Origin: Megaleporinus macrocephalus
Taxonomy: Eukaryota > Chordata > Actinopteri > Characiformes > Anostomidae
Reading direction: 5' to 3'
NCBI GenBank assembly: GCA_021613375.1
Contig: CM038704.1
Coordinates: 4,268,405 to 4,332,404, forward strand
Length of the DNA stretch: 64,000 bases
Below, piece after piece: positions 10,422-21,604 of this stretch (position 1 is its first letter; each line of letters starts with the position of its first letter). The notes under the pieces are model-generated. The model was given only the letters and a program-made list of their open reading frames with translations, was not told the origin of the DNA and searched no databases. The translations under genes and the position numbers were made by a program.

Positions 10422-10925
10422 GTGATGTAAGGCTTGGATGCAGCTGCTCAGCCATGAAAACCCATTTCATGAAGCTCTCTACGCTCTGTTCTTGAGCTGA
10501 TCTGAAGACCACATGAAGTTTGGAGGTCTGTAGTGATTGACTCTGTAGAAAGTTGGTGAGCTCTGTGCTCTACGCTCCTCAGCGTCCGCTGACCTGCTCT
10601 GTCATTGTATGTGTTCTACCACTTGGTGGCGGAGTTGCTGTCGTTCTCAATCACTTCCACTTTGTTCTAACACCACTGACAGTCCACTGTGGAATATTTA
10701 GTAGTGAGGAAACTTCACCACTGGACTTGTTGTACAGGTGGCGTCCTATCATGGTACCACGCTGGAGTTCACTAAGCTCCTGAGAGCGACACACTCTTTC
10801 ACTAATGTGTGTAGAAGCAGTCTGCAGGACTAGGTGCTGGTTTTATACACCTGGGGCATGAAGTGATTGGAACAAATGAGTTCAGTTATGTGGATGGATG
10901 AGTGAATACTTTTGACAGTATAGTG
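10422..10925 (-). mobile_element. Truncated Tc1-like transposon, 5' half
   Basis: About 500 bases closely matching 22302-22799. Read on the minus strand it starts with a TIR (CACTATACTGTCAAAAGTAT, mutated) at 10925 and continues into a broken transposase frame. Reading through frameshifts, fragments resembling the helix-turn-helix half of fish Tc1 transposases are visible, ending ELHEMGFHGRAAASKPYIT. It stops where the 41-bp array begins, so the catalytic half and the other TIR are gone. Confidence 0.9.
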
Positions 10926-11567
10926 TATGACTGTAATCATGATGAAATCATTAGGTTCTCTGGAACATCCTGAAGGTTCCCCTCAGGGTGGAATTGTTGA
11001 ATCCAGACAGAAATGAATGATGCAAGATAAAGTGTTGGCATTGCACGGACCGTTGGATGTGTTGGCGCTGTAGACCTCTCACACTCTCCTCACTGTACTC
11101 TGAGAGTTAGGACTGAAGGTGCTGCTGCATTAGTAGTAGTGATGAATCGTAAGCCTAACGGTTCACAAGCGTGTGAGATTGAACTACATGCAGCTGAACT
11201 CTTTTACCTTGCGATCATAATGTGCTGTCACTAGTGTTGAGTTACATCCAAGCAGAAACACCTTTCAACTGCAGCAAACTCCACAAGCAATTTGTCGAAG
11301 GACTTAATCAGGGTGCACAGTAAAACAAAACTCGTCGCTAAAGACCCCTGCATCGAAGAAGAGCGTGCCCCCAATAGCACCCAAACAAGCTACACTGGAT
11401 TTCCATCGAGGCCTAGGAAGGAGGGTAACAAGTACTAGTACCATGTAAGTAGTTTAAAAAGAGCCCCTTGAACATCTGAGAACTTATTTAATTTATTAAG
11501 AGTTTATTTTTAAGAATTCAGTTCATATACTCTTATACTCATTTCTTATATGCCTGTCCTGATGTGC
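10926..11567. other. Spacer between two 41-bp arrays
   Basis: Non-repetitive sequence of mixed composition. GGTTCTCTGGAACATCCTGA near 10953 resembles a string near 8887. No gene recognised. Confidence 0.5.
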
Positions 11568-12321
11568 TGTGGTACCACTTTGTAACTGAAGAGGTGATAG
11601 TGAGTCACTATAATACCACTTTGTACATAAAGAGATGATTGTGAGTCACTGTAGTACCACTTTGTACCTGAAGAGGTGATAGTGAGTCACTGTAGTACCA
11701 CTTTGTAACTGAAGAGGTGATAGTGAGTCATTATAATACCATTTTGTACAAAAAGAGATGATTGTGAGTCACTGTAGTACCACTTTGTACCTAAAAAGGT
11801 GATAGTGAGTCACTGTAGTACCACTTTTTACCTGAAGAGGTGATAGTGAGCCACTGTAGTACCACTTTGTACCTGAAGAGGTGATAGTGAGTCACTGTTG
11901 TACCACTTTTTACCTGAAGAGGTGATAGTGAGCCACTGTAGTACCACTTTGTACCTGAAGAGGTGATAGTGAGTCACTGTAATACCACTTTGTACCTGAA
12001 GATGTGATAGTGAGTCACTATAGTTTCACTCTGTACCTGAAGAGGTGATAGTGAGTCACTGTAATACCACTTTGTACCTGAAGATGTGATAGTGAGTCAC
12101 TATAGTTTCACTCTGTACCTGAAGAGGTGATAGTGAGTCACTGTAGTACCACTTTGTACCTGAAGAGGTGATAGTGAGTCACTGTAGTACCACTTTGTAC
12201 CTGAAGAGGTGATAGTGAGTCACTGTAATACCACTTTGTACCTGAAGAGGTGATAGTGAGTCACTGTAGTACCACTTTGTACCTGAAGAGGTGATAGTGA
12301 GTCACTGTAGTACCACTTTGT
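11568..12321 (+). repeat. 41-bp minisatellite, array 2 of 3
   Basis: About 18 units of the same 41-base sequence as array 1, in the same orientation. About 16 contain TGAGTCA. A two-unit block (GATGTGATAG...TATAGTTTCACTCTG) occurs twice near 12000 and 12083, showing internal duplication. Confidence 0.95.
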
Positions 12322-13689
12322 GATATTATATGTTAGTTTTGAGTAAAGTTATGAGTAAAGTAATCACATTATAATTATTAATGAGTAATAAGTAATCAGT
12401 AAAGGATTACTTTTTTAATAAATTATTAAATAATAAATATTAACACTGGCCGTCACCGTGGGCTGCTGACAAGTGGTTTATGGATAACAGCCCCATGTTT
12501 CAGTGCCGAGCATGTGTTATTTGCTTTGCGTCGACGTTGCTAGCCGGAACGCTCATACCCGTGTTTGCCAACCAGCCTGTTTGGACGGGGTCGGCGGGGG
12601 CCGCGCAAGTTGGCCTTTGTTACCGGGGCCAAAGGGCCCGCGGGGGGACGCCCTGTCCTCTTGACCAAAATGAGTCATAGCTCCAGTTTGAGCTGCGGTA
12701 TTAGTTCAACTCTAAGCTCCTGCTTAAGCTCTGTGATAAGTTTGTTGGCGTTGGTTAAATACAGTGCGCTCGCTCACATTTGGAGAAATAATACACACAA
12801 ACTTGACAAACAAGTGTGGAAATACAATTATCCCCCCTAATCCCGGCCTTCTGGGTCAAAACGCCTCGCCTATTTCTTTCTCCCTAAAATGGTAAGTACC
12901 TTAGATTAGCCCAAACGTTTCACTACTGCCTTTAATCTCTTTGTGTTGGTTCGCTCTTATAAAACACATGCCGGGGAACGCTTTTCTCCACCAGGAGCCA
13001 CGAATACAGCTCCAGCTGATCTCGGCCCGGCTGCAGCCGCCGCAGCCCCCCGTTCTGGAAGGCTCACTCTTCGTCGTCAATGAACCGGAGAATGAAAACA
13101 GGAATACGGTCGCGTCTTCCTTATTTTTCCAGCTGAATGGTTCCATTTGGTTCCGGCTAATTGAGGATGACCGCCCGGCTGTGGGTTCGAGAGAACAGCT
13201 GGGAGGCTGCGATGGTATCCCGAGTCGGGAGTTGTCCAGAGCCTTTTTTTCCCGCAGGGGAGCCGAACAGCGTCTTCCTGCCTTCATTTGCAGTTCAGCC
13301 TGCTCTCTCTGCGCACTACCTGTATAATGCAATCAATAACTATAAATTGTCTAGCCTACACGGGCAGGAACGAATATGAGAGTGCCAGCTATTTGTTTTA
13401 GTCTGTCAATCTAAAGAAGAATTATAAATGATTTATGGATTAAGTGCTGTTTTTTTCCTAAGAGCACAGCTCATCGCTCGGCATACTAATCGCCCATCCA
13501 GCGCACCGAGGATCCACTTGATGTTATTTATTCATGTTCAATTTTGCTCGTATAGTGCTTTTCTCATTGGAAACTCTCACAAAGCAGCTTTGTCATCCAG
13601 CCGTCCCAGCCGGCTCTTAAGTTCATCTATTGTGCTGAAGCTCTGATGAAACCTTGCGCACATTAACCCTTGAAAGTCCAGGGTTGCTT
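12322..13689. other. Intron island of complex, partly GC-rich sequence
   Basis: After an AT-rich lead-in, 12450-13640 is non-repetitive, with GC-rich patches (around 12580-12650 and 13000-13060) and long overlapping open frames on both strands. None shows codon patterns or homology I recognise, and none has convincing splice sites for the contactin frame. TATAAATTGTCTAG near 13340 and ATTAAGTGC near 13438 are unremarkable. Candidate conserved noncoding sequence only. Confidence 0.35.
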
Positions 13690-14028
13690 TACAATGAGTG
13701 TATATATTATGTTATATATTATATAATGTGTGTATATATCATATATGTCATAATTCCCCTCAATGACTGTATATATTATATGTATCATATGTGGTTAATG
13801 AGTGTATATATCATATATGTTATATTTACAGTCAATAAGAATATATATAAAATTTAATATATATAAATAATCGTACACTGTCAAAGAGCGCATATATTAT
13901 GTATTTAATATATATATGGTCAAAGAGCGCATATAGCACGCATATATATCACATTTACAGTTGATGAATGTGTATATTATATATTCATAGTCAATGCTGA
14001 GTGTATATATTATAAATATTATATGTAC

Positions 14029-14099
<71 letters not shown>

Positions 14100-14268
14100 G
14101 TATAAACCACATAATTATGTATATAATATATAATAGTATATAATAGTCATAATTACCCTCAATGACTGTATATATTATATGTATCATACATGGTTAATGA
14201 GTCTATATATCATATATGGTCAAAGAGTGTGCATATACCATGCATGCATGTCACTTATACAGTCAATA

Positions 14269-14351
<83 letters not shown>

Positions 14352-14530
14352 TATGCAAAGAGTGCATATATTATGTATAGAATATATATATATCGTGAAA
14401 GAGTGCATATACCATGCATGCGTATCACATTTACAGTCATATAATATATGTATAATATATATTCAGTCAATAAGATTGTATATATTATCAATATCATATA
14501 TACAGTATTATATATATATATATATATACA
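13690..14530. repeat. AT-rich repeat block with TA microsatellites
   Basis: Imperfect units of the type AATGAGTGTATATAT / GTCAAAGAGCGCATATA alternate with pure TA runs at about 14032-14096, 14273-14349 and 14508-14528. The Ile-Tyr open frames on both strands are repeat artefacts. Long TA runs are prone to cruciform extrusion and length polymorphism. Confidence 0.9.
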
Positions 14531-15040
14531 ATCAGTGATTCAGCTCTTGTTGATGCAGCTGGTGGGTTCTTGTTACAGTGGAGGATCTCAGGAGGAACTG
14601 GAGTTCCATCTAGTTGTTGCTCTTGTTAGTTTGCTGCTTGTTGATTTATACATAGTTTTCTGCAGGCATCTACGTTTAACGTAGTCTCTGAATTACTGAT
14701 ATTGATACATCACTGGGTGTGTTTTGCGTATTTAGACAGCAGCTTCTAGTCCGTACTTACAATTGTGTTTATTTCTTTGTGTGATGTTTTGATATCCAGA
14801 AGTTTTATACAGCGAGGCTTCACAATAACAGCTTTATAAAATTCATATTACAATAATTCTCCTCTTATTTTCATATGTGCTTTAAAACTTCCATGTTTGG
14901 CTTCTGAAATGGTTAAAGAGACAGCTTCAATATTTTGCCCAGTAATTTGCTTTTTCACTCTTATGTGCAGAGTACAATGAAACTGGGGGGAGCAGCACTT
15001 TGAAGGCAGCGTCAGAGTGAATGGAGATGTGTGGGAATGA
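14531..15040. other. Intron sequence, nothing recognised
   Basis: Non-repetitive intron text between the AT-rich block and a LINE-like fragment. Confidence 0.4.
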
Positions 15041-15200
15041 CTTGCTTTCTTCCCTCAGGTCTTTAAGCATAGTGGGAGCCAAACTCTGAAATAAACTCCC
15101 ACAGAGACTTCATAGCACCTCCTCCATCTCAGCCATCAAATCCCAGACAAACACTTGCCTGTTCTGTCTGTCGTGTCCTCACTCTGCTGCTGTCTAGCCG
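15041..15200 (+). mobile_element. Possible LINE reverse-transcriptase C-terminal relic
   Basis: Across frameshifts the + strand suggests VGAKLWNKLP...SSISAIKSQTNTCLF. It resembles the conserved end of fish non-LTR retrotransposon polyproteins (the form A-KLWN-LP...FK--LKT-LF). It is short and broken, so the call rests on this pattern alone. Confidence 0.45.
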
Positions 15201-15380
15201 AAGATTGCTCTGCTAATCTTACCTGCATGACGAGCTCCTTTCTGTCCTCATCACCTCTTATCTGTAGATGTACTTCACTCCTCTGCACTGCTGTTTTTCT
15301 GTTACATCCTAGTTTATTCCTGTTGTTGATTATGTAAACAACCTTGATGTTTAGAAGGTCTCTACACAAATACGTCTCTA

Positions 15381-15455
15381 TAATAATAATAATTATTATT
15401 ATTATTATTATTACTATTATTATTAGTAGTAGTAGTGGTAGTAGTAGTAGTAGTG

Positions 15456-15494
<39 letters not shown>

Positions 15495-16077
15495 TTATTA
15501 TTAGTAGTAGTAGTAATGGTAGTAGTAGTAATAGTACTAGTAGTAGTGGTATTATTAGTAATTGTAGTAATAGTAATAGTACTAGTAGTAGTGGTATTAT
15601 TAGTAGTTGTAGTAGTAATAATAGTACTAGTAGTAGTGGTATTAGTAGTAGTAGTAGTAGTAATAGTACTAGTAGTAGTGGTATTATTAGTAATTGTAGT
15701 AGTAGTCATAGTACTAGTAGTAGTGGTATTATTATTATTATTATTAGTAATAGTAGTAGTAGTAATAGTACTAGTAGTAGTGGTATTATTAGTAGTTGTA
15801 GTAGTAGTAATAGTACTAGTAGTAGTGGTACTATTATTATTATTAGTAATAGTAGTAGTAGTAATAGTACTAGTAGCAGAGGTATTATTAGTAGTTGTAG
15901 TAGTAGTAGCTGTAGTAGTGGTATTATTATTATTATTATTATTATTAGTAGTAGTAGTAGTAGTAGTAGTAGCTGTAGTAGTAGCTGTAGTAGTGGTATT
16001 ATTATTATTATTATTATTATTATTAGTAGTAGTAGTAGTAGCTGTAGTAGTGGTATTATTATTATTATTATTATTAT

Positions 16078-16128
<51 letters not shown>

Positions 16129-16448
16129 TAGTGGTAGTCCTGGTATTATTATTATTATTAGTATAATCAATACCATTTTCCTTCAGACACATAGTAGTAA
16201 TAGTAGTGGTATTATTAGTAATTGTAGTAGTAGTCATAGTACTAGTAGTAGTGGTATTATTATTATTATTATTAGTAATAGTAGTAGTAGTAATAGTACT
16301 AGTAGTAGTGGTATTATTAGTAGTTGTAGTAGTAGTAATAGTACTAGTAGTAGTGGTACTATTATTATTATTAGTAATAGTAGTAGTAGTAATAGTACTA
16401 GTAGCAGAGGTATTATTAGTAGTTGTAGTAGTAGTAGCTGTAGTAGTG

Positions 16449-16481
<33 letters not shown>

Positions 16482-16605
16482 GTAGTAGTAGTAGTAGTAG
16501 TAGCTGTAGTAGTAGCTGTAGTAGTGGTATTATTATTATTATTATTAGTAGTAGTAGTAGTAGTAGTAGTAGTAGCTGTAGTAGTGGTATTATTATTATT
16601 ATTAT

Positions 16606-16641
<36 letters not shown>

Positions 16642-16760
16642 TAGTGGTAGTCCTGGTATTATTATTATTATTAGTATAATCAATACCATTTTCCTTCAGA
16701 CACATAGTAGTAATAGTAGTGGTATTAGGATTATTAGTATTAATAGTAATAGTAGTATTA

Positions 16761-16794
<34 letters not shown>

Positions 16795-16932
16795 TAGTAG
16801 TAGTAGTAGTAGTAGCTGTAGTAGTGGTATTATTATTATTATTAGTAGTAGTAGTAGTAGTCCTGGTATTATTATTATTAGTAGTAGTAGTAGTAGTAGT
16901 AGCTGTAGTAGTGGTATTATTATTATTATTAT

Positions 16933-16965
<33 letters not shown>

Positions 16966-16976
16966 CTGTAGTAGTG

Positions 16977-17012
<36 letters not shown>

Positions 17013-17236
17013 GTAGTAGTAGTAGTAGTCCTGGTGTTATTATTATTAGTAGTAGTAGTATGATCAATACCATTTTCCTTCAGACACATAGTAGTAATAG
17101 TAGTAGTATTATGATTATTATTATTAATAGTAGTAGTGGTATTATTACTATTATTTTTAGTAGTAGTAGTTATAGCAGTCATAATACTGGTATTATTATC
17201 ATTAGTAGTAGTAATAGTAGTATTCGGATGTATCAA
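15381..17236 (+). repeat. AGT/ATT trinucleotide array with 0.5-kb higher-order duplication
   Basis: About 1.85 kb of AGT and ATT triplet blocks. A block starting GTATTATTAGTAATTGTAGT at 15681 is duplicated from 16209, with only triplet-count differences. The same non-triplet spacer, CAATACCATTTTCCTTCAGA, follows at 16168, 16681 and 17066, and a decayed form near 17233. Six-frame translation gives open frames of more than 600 residues (poly-Ser/Ile, Asn/Thr) on both strands. They exist only because triplet runs rarely make stops and are not genes. Confidence 0.97.
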
Positions 17237-17494
17237 TACTATTTTGGTTCAGATCGAGTACATGTTTTAGTACTTGTTAATACTGAATATGACACTGTAA
17301 TGATTTACTACATTTGATACTCTGGATCAGGTAGCGCTGCAGTGAAGAGCGTGTTCTGTGTCAGAGCAGCTGTAAGTAACGTATGTTCCATACAGCAGCG
17401 TCGTTTGTCTCAGCAGCGGTTTCTGCAGCTCAGTGACAGCAGGACTCACATCCCAGACTAACAAGACTAGCTCGTTAGTCGTTTTTGATCCCAT
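17237..17494. other. Intron sequence, nothing recognised
   Basis: Short non-repetitive spacer between the triplet array and the next repeat family. Confidence 0.4.
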
Positions 17495-18260
17495 AGAGAA
17501 TGAATAGGATGGAAAAGTGTATGCCAACCTACTGAACTTCTGCTCACAGACACCGTTTCACATACACTGACTCAGGGTGGACCCCCAACCACGACTGCAG
17601 TGTTGGTTTGACCCGCACTCGTCCATTTGACGTTTTTTCTTTCCATCTTTTTTCCCCATAGTGTCCCATTCATTTTCGGTCACATCCAAACCTCCAAACT
17701 GCCTGTACTCACTCAGGGTAACCTCTAATCAGACCAACCTCTAATCTACAGTCATACTGACCTGCACTCCTCTATTTGTCATTTATTCATCCCTCATTCC
17801 TCCCATAGGATCCCATTAATTTTTGGCCGAACACAAACATTGCTGTTTCGTTCAACCTACAGCCTCCAAACTGCCTGTACTCACTCAGTACAGAACCCCA
17901 AGCACACTCCTCTATTTGTCGTTTATTCATCATTCGTTCCTCCCATAGGATCCCATTCATTTTTGAATATTACGGTTTTGTTTAACCTACAGCCTCCAAA
18001 CTGTCTGTACTCACTTAGCGCAGATGCCCAAACACCAATCCACAGACATACTGACCCACACTCCTCTATTTGTTGTTTGTTCATCCCTCATTTCTCCCAT
18101 AGGGTCCCATTCATTTTCAGTGGAAACCAAACATTAAGTTTTTCTTCAACCTACAGCATCCAAACTGCCGGTACTCAGATCTCCAAACTTTTATCCACAG
18201 ACTTACCCACCTGCACTCGTCTATTTGTTGTTTATATTTCCTTCAGGAAAAACTCTTTTC
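17495..18260 (+). repeat. Tandem cluster of a dispersed repeat, about four to five units
   Basis: A module of roughly 130-180 bases recurs: CACTCCTCTATTTGTTGTTT, then TCCCATAGGATCCCATTCAT, then CAACCTACAGCCTCCAAACT and GCCTGTACTCACTCAG. Copies lie near 17640, 17770, 17890, 18055 and 18205. The same module occurs at 2880-3205 (inverted) and 44485-44880. The open frame through it follows the repeat and is not a gene. Confidence 0.85.
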
Positions 18261-19180
18261 TAGTATTAGTATTGTATTATATTACTCTGTTATTTTTAAC
18301 ACATTAAAAATGTAATCACATGTGATTTTATTAGAACATCTAAATCAATTTAAACGCAGCCGGGGTTTGGCCCTTCATCCTTTAAGCCTGGAATTGAAGA
18401 GCAGTAATTATAGCAATTTTAAATTCCATGCCCTTCACTCAGGGACTCCTTTCTGAATGGCTCATTACTATTTGAAGCGTTTTACAAATTACTATTGAAC
18501 AGGTTAGACCGAAGAGCACCTTCATCCCCAGTCAGCGCCAGCACGGCGTGTATAACACAACATCACACGTAGCGCAGCACAGACGCCGGGACAATATAAA
18601 AATAGCACATATGGACACTTTTCACACTACTACGGATGCTGAAGCCCCATGTAGTGGAATATCAGCTGTAGTGTGACACAGATCTCCGTATATACTGCCT
18701 AGACTGCAGATCACAGATGTTTTACACGACACCCCAAGGAATGTCACAAAAATGGAAATTAAAATACCTGCACACCATCTGTCGCTCCTCTCGCTGCAGC
18801 AGGGTGAAATCGCTAGATGCCCATGTGTACCGTTATCAATATATATGGTGATGTCTGTGCACAGGCAGGTCCGTCCACCTCGTACCTGCACTCGTTCTCC
18901 GTTTAATCAGATCCACTTACCATAAAGCTGCACTGTAATCAGAAATCTGATTACAGTTCCACACCTACAGGATGCGCTCCATCTGTTTCGTGCTGGTCGC
19001 ATGAGATATTTACCAGTGTCCACTCAATGTCCACTTGATTAGACAGGTTAGAGATTATATCAGAGAATATCTAGTGAGATGTTACATGAGTAGTAACATC
19101 CTCAAGGTTTGCCAGGTGCTAGGGGGCGCTCCTGAGCAAAAACAAAATAAACAGATCCCTGTGAAGAGTTTTCCTTAGTT
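18261..19180. other. Intron sequence with a small perfect palindrome
   Basis: Mostly non-repetitive. CTGTAATCAGA-AA-TCTGATTACAG at 18933-18956 is an inverted repeat with 11-base arms. 18330-18560 has a complex composition and might be conserved noncoding DNA. No exon recognised. Confidence 0.4.
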
Positions 19181-20745
19181 TCTTTTTATGCTAACCAATC
19201 AGTATTTAGTATCAGTAATGCTAACAGGTCTCAGTAGTAGTAATGCTAACCAATTAGTTCTAGTAAAAGTAATGCTGACTAGTCAGTACCCATTAGCAGT
19301 AGGGCTAACTAGTCAGTACTCAGTAGTGGTTGCAGTAATGCCAACCAATCTGCACTTAGTAGTAGTAATGCTAACAAATCACTACTGAGTAGCGGTAATG
19401 CTAACTAATCAGCAGTAAATAGCAGTAATACTAATGAGTCAGCAGTAATGCTGACCAATCAGCACTCAGTAGCTGTAATGCCAACCAATCAGCACTCAAT
19501 AGCAGCAATGGCAACCAATCAGCACTCAGTAGCAGTATTGCTGACCAGTGAGTACTTAATATGACTAATGTAGTAATTAGCGGCAGTAAACCTAACATGC
19601 TAACAGTAGCGGTAATGCTAACCTATTAGTGCTGAGTAGCAGTAATGCTAACTAATCAGCAGTCAGTAGCAGTAATACTAACCAGTCAGAACTCAGTAGC
19701 AGTAATGCCAACAAATCAGTACTCAGTAGCAGTAATCCATTCAATCAGCACTCAGTAGCAGTAATACTAACCGATCAGTACTTAGTAGCAGTAATGCTTA
19801 CCAAGTAGTAATTAGCAGCAGTAAATCTACCATGCTAACAGTAGCAAGTAGTGCTTACTTATTAGTGCTAAGTAGCAGTAATGCTAACCAATCAGCAGTC
19901 AGTAGCAGTAATACTAATCAGTCAGTACTCAGTACCAGTAATGCCAACCAATTAGCACTCGGTAGCAGTAATGCTAACCAATCAGCATTCAGTGACAGTA
20001 ATTCTAACCAATCAGCATTCAGTAGCAGTAATGCTAACCAATCAGCACTCAGTAGCAGTAATACTAACCAATTAGTAGTCAGTAGCAGTAATACTAATCA
20101 GTCAGTACTCAGTAGCAGTAATGCTAACCAATAGCACTCAGTAGCAGTAATATTAACCAATTAGCAATCAGTAGAAGTAATACTAATCAGTCAGTACTCA
20201 GTAGCAGTAATACTTATCAGTCAGTACTCAGTAGCAGTAATGCTAACCAATCAGCACTCAGTAGCAGTAATGCTAACCAATCAGCACTCAGTGGCAGTAA
20301 TGCTAACCAATCAGCACTCAGTAGCAGTAATACTTATCAGTCAGTACTCAGTAGCAGTAATGCTAACCAATCAGCACTCAGTAGCAGTAATGCTAACCAA
20401 TAGCACTCAGTAGCAGTAATATTAACCAATTAGCAATCAGTAGAAGTAATACTAATCAGTCAGTACTCAGTAGCAGTAATACTTATCAGTCAGTACTCAG
20501 TAGCAGTAATGCTAACCAATCAGCTCTCAGTGGCAGTAATGCTAACCAATCAGCACTCAGTGGCAGTAATGCTAACCAATCAGCACTCAGTAGCAGTAAT
20601 ACTTATCAGTCAGTACTCAGTAGCAGTAATGCTAACCAATCAGCACTCAGTAGCAGTAATGCTAACCAATCAGCACTCAGTGGCAGTAATGCTAACCAAT
20701 CAGCACTCAGTAGCAGTAATACTAACCAGTCAGCACTCAGTAGCT
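19181..20745 (+). repeat. 30-bp minisatellite, about 50 units, CCAAT-bearing
   Basis: Units built round GCTAACCAATCAGCACTCAG plus TAGCAGTAAT. The left third is diverged and the right part (20200-20745) nearly uniform. About 18 units contain CCAATCAG, matching the NF-Y CCAAT box with its flanks, and many others have CCAATTAG or CTAATCAG. Blocks of several units are repeated, for example 20110-20330 and 20400-20620. A 30-base period keeps all frames open, so apparent Ser/Asn/Gln proteins are artefacts. Confidence 0.96.
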
Positions 20746-21604
20746 GATTTGTTGTAAGAAATGCATGACTGATTACACAGTTAGACGGACTACAGTCTGT
20801 AATTGTAGAACTACAAATCGTGCCTATTAGTGGAGCTAATGAAACGGAGCGTGAGTGCAGAAGGTAGATGCGCTAATAAAGTGGGCAGTAAACGTATTTA
20901 CTGTAATTAGATCTAATATATGAATATTATAAACGTACTTCCTGAGGGACCTCTAAATGTTTTGGAGTTATACAGCTCTCTCTCTCCAGGCTGAGTCCAA
21001 CTGCAGCGTGAGCTTCACCTGCCTGGGAAACTGTATTAATCAAACTGCTGTGGGCTGAGCTGGGACCAAACGTGACCCCATAAAACGTCCATCGTCAAAT
21101 TCACTGAAGACCACTAAGGCAGTTTTATAAGTATCACTTCAAGGTACAATTAAACAGTGAATTTTTGTAGAGACAGTCTTAAATCACTATTACTGCAGCG
21201 TTATACTCCCATAATATACACGAGGCCCCACATTACAAAGTCATTTTCAAGTTAAAATGCTTATAGATAGCCCAAGATGGGAAACAGCAGCTTCCTCAGA
21301 TGAACTCTGCATTCTTTTGTCTTCTGTAATGAGGATGGAATATAAATTTTGATGAGAATGTGTTTCATTTACAAAACTGAAGCAAGTGAGCAAACAAATC
21401 AACACGTCTGGAGGTGTTTTGATTGTGTTTAAATGATCATGTCAGCTGTACAGGATTGCCTGATATGAAAAAACACTGCAGCTTGTCTGATGTATCCCAT
21501 CATGCCTGTCTTTGTAGCTGGGGGGGGGGGGGTGGTTGGGGTTACAACAGGGGACCCTCAATCCTTTCACATCTAATTGCTCACTAACAGCTCAACAAGA
21601 AGTT
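20746..21604. other. Intron sequence, nothing recognised
   Basis: Non-repetitive apart from a G run at about 21521-21532. No coding or RNA feature seen. Confidence 0.45.

Noticed and set aside
15344..17317. 657-codon (+) and 624-codon (-) open frames of Ser/Ile and Asn/Thr runs
   Set aside because: They lie wholly in an AGT/ATT triplet array, occur in several frames on both strands and have no domain. They are repeat artefacts.
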